A stretch of 64,000 nt of DNA from Achromobacter pulmonis (GTDB taxonomy: Bacteria; Pseudomonadota; Gammaproteobacteria; Burkholderiales; Burkholderiaceae_B): NCBI RefSeq assembly GCF_902859765.1, contig NZ_CADIJV010000010.1, positions 98,869 to 162,868 on the forward strand, written 5' to 3'. This document shows positions 60,350 to 64,000 of the stretch, in pieces (positions within the stretch are counted from its first letter, which is position 1; each line of letters starts with the position of its first letter). The position numbers were made by a program, and so were the translations under genes. The notes below the pieces were generated by a model. The model saw only the letters and a program-made list of their open reading frames with translations. It made no database searches and was not told the DNA's origin.

Positions 60350-61258
60350 TCAGGGCTGTTGCTGTTCGGCCTTCTTGCCGCGAAAGCGCTTCCACAGCCC
60401 GCCGCCCAGCGCCGCGGCGGCCAGGATGCCGACCTTGGCAAACTTGGCCAGGAACGCGGCGATCACGGCGAACAGGCCCAGCTTCTTGGCGGCGACGCCG
60501 GCAACCAGCGCGGCCAGGCCGTACTCGGCGACCTTGTCGGTGGACGAATTGAAGTCGGCGTAGCGCTTGCCTTCGACGTATTTCAGATTGTCCAGCAGGG
60601 TCAGCACCGCGGTCTTGTCCTTCGGCACCAGGTTCTTCTGGGTGATCAGGTCCAGCGTGATGTAGCCATCGCGGCCCAGCGCATAAGTGTTGTAGTTGAC
60701 TGTGGGGTTGTCGTCGGCAGCCTCGCCTTTGTGCTTGACGGCCACCGACCAGACCAGGCGCTGGGTGCTGCTGTCGTACTTGGGCGCCTCGACCCAGCCG
60801 TCCATCACCAGCTCGGGGAAGCCGCGCTTTTTGCGCTCGACGTTGGATTCCTCGGTGCCCTCGCGCAGGCTGTCGAGCAGCTCGCTGACGTTCCAGTTCT
60901 TGGCGTCGTCGTCCTTGATGTAGCCGGCCTTGTCGAAATTGACCGTGATGACCCAGCCGTCATCGTCGCTCTTGGGCATGACCACGCCCAGCAGCGACGG
61001 GTCCTTGCCGTTGCCATAGGCCGCCATCAGGCGGTCGGCCTGGGCGCGCGGCACGAAGAACATCGATTCGGGCAGGCGCACCACGGCCTGATTGTCCAGC
61101 TTGATGTCGGCCGGGCCTTCCTGGGCGGCCGCGTAGGCGGCTTTCATGGCAGCCTCGATTTCCTGCTGCGCGGCGGCATTCTGCGCCAAGGCGCCCAGAG
61201 GCAGGAACAGCAGGGCGCTGGCGGCAGCCAGCGAGAGGCGGGAAAGGAAAGCGCGCAT
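60350..61258 (-). CDS. DUF2167 membrane-anchored protein
   Basis: 302 residues. A signal peptide (cleaved near ALA|QNA) is followed by a long extracytoplasmic domain with PESMFFVPRAQADRLMAAYG and DDDGWVITVNFDKAGYIKDD. A Gly/Ala-rich membrane helix (about residues 252-285) and a basic tail (KRFRGKKAEQQQP) end it, so it is a type I membrane protein. The function of DUF2167 is not known. The start ATG 61258 gives the signal; the in-frame run from 61336 is rejected. An M50 protease follows 3 bases later. Confidence 0.88.
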   Translation of the reverse strand: MRAFLSRLSLAAASALLFLPLGALAQNAAAQQEIEAAMKAAYAAAQEGPADIKLDNQAVVRLPESMFFVPRAQADRLMAAYGNGKDPSLLGVVMPKSDDDGWVITVNFDKAGYIKDDDAKNWNVSELLDSLREGTEESNVERKKRGFPELVMDGWVEAPKYDSSTQRLVWSVAVKHKGEAADDNPTVNYNTYALGRDGYITLDLITQKNLVPKDKTAVLTLLDNLKYVEGKRYADFNSSTDKVAEYGLAALVAGVAAKKLGLFAVIAAFLAKFAKVGILAAAALGGGLWKRFRGKKAEQQQP

Positions 61259-61399
61259 GATGATTCCAGGGCGTCTGTGAAAAGGGGCCCCATTGTCTTT
61301 GCGCGCGACTTTCAACTTTCTGAAAGCCATCACCAAATTCGCCGCACGATTTTGCCAGTTGTAAGCGGGTGTGTTCAGTACCCGTTCAGGCGTCCGATG

Positions 61400-61924
61400 T
61401 CAGCGCGGTCCACGTACTTTCTTGCGCTGCGGCGCATTGCGCAGGCGAGTACCGAGCAAGCGGTCGTGCAGGAACTGGCCGTCGGGATCGAACCACGACC
61501 AAACGAAGATCGTGAATGGCGCGGCCACGATGAACATGTCCATCGAAGGCCATCCGGTTGCGCTGGCGGCGGCCCAGACCACAGCGGCGCCCGCCAGCAC
61601 CAGGGGCCAGGCGAGCACGTAGCGCAGGATCAGCCGCACGGTGGAGGGCGGATTGCCGTCGCGATCGACCAGGCGGATGTTCCAGGTCTTCATCGGCAGC
61701 GTCTGGCCGCGACGACGCCAGCACAACACGAAATACACGCCGATGGCCAGGAACAGCCAGGCCTGGCGCAGCGGCCTCAGCGCCAGCGCGTTGCGGCTCT
61801 GGGTCAGCGTGTCCATCAGGTAGCCCGCCAGGAACACCACGCCGAACAGCAGCACGGCTTCGTACATCATGCAGGCGAACCGGCGCAGCCGGTTGGGGGT
61901 CTGGTCGAGGAAGGCGTCGGTCAT
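61400..61924 (-). CDS. RDD-family membrane protein
   Basis: 174 residues. Three to four hydrophobic segments: YEAVLLFGVVFLAGYLMDT, LRQAWLFLAIGVYFVLCWRR, and the pair near residues 105-145. The RDD landmarks are Arg15 in RRFACMMYE and the Asp of LVDRDG. Some RDD proteins are Na+/H+ antiporters, and most are uncharacterised. ATG 61924 is the family-like start. Confidence 0.85.
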   Translation of the reverse strand: MTDAFLDQTPNRLRRFACMMYEAVLLFGVVFLAGYLMDTLTQSRNALALRPLRQAWLFLAIGVYFVLCWRRRGQTLPMKTWNIRLVDRDGNPPSTVRLILRYVLAWPLVLAGAAVVWAAASATGWPSMDMFIVAAPFTIFVWSWFDPDGQFLHDRLLGTRLRNAPQRKKVRGPR

Positions 61925-61987
61925 GGGCGGGTATCTTATCCGACAAAGCGGCGTATCCGCGGGCCGCGATGCAAGGGGAGCGCGCAT

Positions 61988-62014
61988 AAAAAAAACCCGC
62001 CGGTAAGGGCGGGT
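61988..62014 (-). terminator. Minus-strand terminator after the 62-residue protein gene
   Basis: A 7-bp stem ACCCGCC/GGCGGGT (61995-62001 with 62008-62014) is followed on the minus strand by eight T (A run 61988-61995). Confidence 0.85.
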
Positions 62015-62079
62015 CTATAAAAGGGGCTATGCAGCCCCCAAGGGGAAATCGTTCGGGCCGTCGGGCCCAGCGGCCTTGC

Positions 62080-62268
62080 TCAGGCGGCGGAGTGCGCGTT
62101 CTTGGCGCTCGTCTTGCCAGCCAGGGCGCGGACACCATGGGCCAGCTTACGCAGGCCCGCGGCCAACGCACGCATCGGATGCGGGCGGAACTGTTCTTCA
62201 ATGGCCTGGAGCATCAGTTGGCGCTCGAGTTCGTCGGTCAGGCGGATGGTGTTGTTCGGGTTGATCAC
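62080..62268 (-). CDS. Small basic protein of unknown function
   Basis: 62 residues. The start is GTG 62268, five bases after GGAGG (62273-62277 region); a GTG at 62280 would place the ribosome site inside the gene and is rejected. An acidic N-terminal helix (TIRLTDELERQLMLQAIEEQ) is followed by a basic amphipathic stretch (HPMRALAAGLRKLAHGVRAL) and an Ala/Lys tail. No signal or membrane helix. Its own good promoter and terminator support a real gene. I do not recognise the family. Confidence 0.75.
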   Translation of the reverse strand: MINPNNTIRLTDELERQLMLQAIEEQFRPHPMRALAAGLRKLAHGVRALAGKTSAKNAHSAA

Positions 62269-62283
62269 AATAGCCTCCACGGG

Positions 62284-62349
62284 CTTGCACAGTTTGTTTA
62301 GCTACTAGGGATAACCCGAATTATAGGGTTAACCCTGAAACTGTGCAAG
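62284..62349 (-). promoter_or_regulatory. Dyad-rich promoter of the 62-residue protein gene
   Basis: On the minus strand, TTGCAC (62343-62348), a 17-base spacer and a perfect TATAAT (62320-62325) form a strong promoter. AGGGTTAACCCT (62325-62336), a perfect palindrome, fills the spacer, and AGGGATAACCC (62307-62317), one base different, spans the predicted start, 18 bp away. A 12-bp inverted repeat (62284-62295 with 62338-62349, arm CTTGCACAGTTT) encloses all of it. Confidence 0.8.
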
Positions 62350-62377
62350 TGCCTGGTGCGCATTGGCAACACCCTGG

Positions 62378-62420
62378 TGCTGATGATGCCCCAAATTGGC
62401 GCTGCGGGGCACCATCAGCA
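62378..62420. other. Long imperfect hairpin of unknown role
   Basis: Arms 62378-62392 and 62406-62420 pair at 14 of 15 positions around a 13-base loop. No T run follows on either strand. It lies between the small-protein promoter and the methyltransferase stop. Confidence 0.55.
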
Positions 62421-62524
62421 GGATACGGGCGCGGTATTGCTGCGCTTTTACAACGCGCGCGGGCAACGGCAAGGAGGGAGCTGAAGGAGCCCGGCCCGGG
62501 GGAAGTTCCCCGGGGCGCGGGGGG

Positions 62525-64000
62525 TCAGGCGTCGCGGTAACCGGCGGCGACCAGCTCGAAGCCGAACAGGCGGCAGTCCAGGCCGCCATTGTGCAGCGGC
62601 ACGCGGCGCTTGGGCTTGAGGCGCATCTGGTTGGGCAGGGTCAGGTCGCTGGTGATGATGTGCAGCTGCCAGCCGGCGAAATTGCGTTTCAGGCAGGTGG
62701 CCCAGTCGCGCCACAGGTCCGCGTCCTGTTCGGTTGCCATGCGCTCGCCGTAGGGCGGATTGGTGACGATCCAGCCATGGTCGGCCGGTGCCTGCACTTC
62801 GCGGGCGTCGCCTACCTCGAAGCGGATGGTGTCCGCGGTGAGCCAGGCGCGTTCGGCGTTGTTGCGGGCAAATTCGATGGCCTGCGGATCGAGGTCGTAG
62901 CCGACCAGCGGTGTGTCCAGCTGCGGCAGGATGCGCGAGCGCGCATCGTCCTTCAGGTCGCGCCAGCGGTAGGCGTCGTGGCCGCGCAGGCGCTCGAAGC
63001 CGAACGGGCGCGAGATGCCGGGAGGCACGCCCAGCGCGATCCAGGCGGCCTCGATCAGGATGGTGCCGGAGCCGCAGAAGGGATCGAGCAGCGGCGCGGC
63101 CGGGTCCCAACCTGCCAGCGCCAGCATGCCGGCGGCCAGATTCTCGCGCAAGGGCGCATCGCCCTTGTCCAGGCGCCAGCCGCGCTTGAACAGCGATTCG
63201 CCCGAGGTATCCAGGTACAGCGTTGCGGTGTGGCCGGTCAGGAACAGGTGCACGCGCGCGTCGGGGCGCACCGTGTCGATGCTGGGCCGCTCGCCTTCCA
63301 GCTCGCGCAGGCGGTCGCAGATGCCGTCCTTGGCGCGCAGGTTGCAGTACTGCAGGCTCTGCACCGGGCTCTTGATCGCCGAGGTGTCGACGCGCAGGGT
63401 CTGTTCGGCGCCGAACCAGCGTTCCCAGGGGGTGTCGCGGGCGAGATCCAGTATGTCGTCTTCGTGCGAGATCTCGGCGTGGGCGACCTGCACCAGGATG
63501 CGGGTGGCCAGGCGCGAATACAGGTTGGCGCGCTGCACCCCGGCCCAGTCGGCGGTGAAGGAACAGCCGGCGCGGCCGGCCGTGGCATCGTCATAGCCCA
63601 GCGCCTGCATTTCGGCGGTCAGGGCTTCTTCCAGGCCTTGCGGGCACGGGGCGAAGACCTTGAAGCGCTCGGCCTGGCGCGGTTCGCGCGGGCGGCGCTC
63701 GCGGACCTCGACGGTGGGCGCGTGGTGGCGGGCGTCGCCCTGGCCGCGTGCAGGGGCGGTCGCGATCGGGGCGTCGTCGTCGTAATCGGGCTCGGGCGCG
63801 AAGTCGGGCGCCGGGCCGTCGTCTTCGAACGGATCGTAGAAGCGCCCGGCGGGCGTGGCCGGCGCGATGTACTGATCGTCCAGGCGCGGCGCGCGCTGCG
63901 GGGCGCGGCCCGCGCGCGGACCGTCGCTGCGTGGGCCATCACCACGGCGCGGGTTGTCGCCGCGCGCGCCTTCGCTGCGGCGCGGGGGGGCACTGCGCGG
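62525..64000 (-). CDS. THUMP-domain class I SAM-dependent rRNA methyltransferase (5' truncated)
   Basis: At least 491 residues, open to the right edge of the window. The frame runs through the first internal ATG (63610). The region just before it reads RFKVFAPCPQGLEEALTAEM, the normal N-terminal start of the RlmL-N/YcbY-like family. Upstream of that is a 110-residue Arg/Gly/Pro/Asp-rich, probably disordered extension. The THUMP region follows, then SAM motif LLDPFCGSGTILIEAAW and the catalytic NPPYGERM. It modifies guanine N2 in 23S rRNA in homologues. There is no second RlmK domain: the protein ends soon after the Rossmann domain. Confidence 0.9.
   Translation of the reverse strand, partial: PRSAPPRRSEGARGDNPRRGDGPRSDGPRAGRAPQRAPRLDDQYIAPATPAGRFYDPFEDDGPAPDFAPEPDYDDDAPIATAPARGQGDARHHAPTVEVRERRPREPRQAERFKVFAPCPQGLEEALTAEMQALGYDDATAGRAGCSFTADWAGVQRANLYSRLATRILVQVAHAEISHEDDILDLARDTPWERWFGAEQTLRVDTSAIKSPVQSLQYCNLRAKDGICDRLRELEGERPSIDTVRPDARVHLFLTGHTATLYLDTSGESLFKRGWRLDKGDAPLRENLAAGMLALAGWDPAAPLLDPFCGSGTILIEAAWIALGVPPGISRPFGFERLRGHDAYRWRDLKDDARSRILPQLDTPLVGYDLDPQAIEFARNNAERAWLTADTIRFEVGDAREVQAPADHGWIVTNPPYGERMATEQDADLWRDWATCLKRNFAGWQLHIITSDLTLPNQMRLKPKRRVPLHNGGLDCRLFGFELVAAGYRDA

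Overview
The window is one contiguous piece of a high-GC (roughly two-thirds G+C) betaproteobacterial chromosome. The conserved order degP/mucD-like, lepA, lepB, rnc, era, recO, the many LysR-type regulators, the Bug-type receptor and the gsi/peptidase cluster point to Alcaligenaceae, most likely Achromobacter or Bordetella. I infer this from gene content and protein style, not from a search. I see no rRNA, tRNA, insertion sequence, prophage or CRISPR array. The density of ordinary metabolic genes suggests core or near-core chromosome. Both ends are cut inside genes: a DegP/MucD-type protease at the left and a THUMP-type RNA methyltransferase at the right.

Layout. 1-5.7 kb (+): protease 3' end, a strong terminator, then lepA-lepB-rnc-era-recO, a compact translation/secretion/RNA-processing/repair operon. 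5.7-12.8 kb: a LysR gene converges on a minus-strand run of a threonine-synthase-like PLP enzyme, an AstE/aspartoacylase-like hydrolase, a Bug receptor, an ATP/ADP-translocase-like MFS protein, a Tat-exported aldo/keto reductase and a Bax-inhibitor-1 family protein. 12.9-16.6 kb: a DUF2486-like protein, holC and pepA (minus), divergent from lptF. 16.6-21.6 kb: a LysR regulator divergent from an orphan branched-chain-amino-acid-type binding protein plus mmsA (valine catabolism), followed by a CysB-like regulator behind an elaborate palindromic leader. 21.8-23.0 kb: an iron-box DUF2325 protein and an NlpC/P60 lipoprotein.

23.3-31.3 kb (+): prpE with a GlcG/HbpS-type protein and a UMF1-type transporter in overlapping frames, then acsA, an EamA exporter and a threonine aldolase. 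31.3-35.3 kb (minus): an ABM-domain protein translationally coupled to a degenerate P450, an SDR/epimerase and ETF-ubiquinone oxidoreductase. 35.4-38.0 kb: a thioesterase, scoA-scoB and an ElaA-type acetyltransferase. 38.2-49.4 kb (+): a nine-gene peptide/glutathione salvage operon: an RpiR regulator, isoaspartyl peptidase, the gsiABCD dipeptide/glutathione ABC importer, a DmpA-type aminopeptidase, a DppA-type D-aminopeptidase and Xaa-Pro aminopeptidase.

49.4-64 kb: a membrane protein, then pyrG, DUF1330, eno and ftsB (+). These converge on a long minus-strand series: TadE-like protein, hslO, gamma-carbonic anhydrase, acyl-CoA synthetase, LpxH-like phosphatase, DUF2167 plus M50 protease, an RDD protein, a 62-residue protein with an unusual dyad-rich promoter, and the RNA methyltransferase.

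The genes most worth following up are the P450-like/ABM pair (missing ExxR, I-helix Thr and meander), the small protein at 62.1-62.3 kb with its twin-dyad promoter, the DUF2167/site-2-protease pair, and the operator-like inverted repeats in front of the LysR, CysB-like and RpiR genes.
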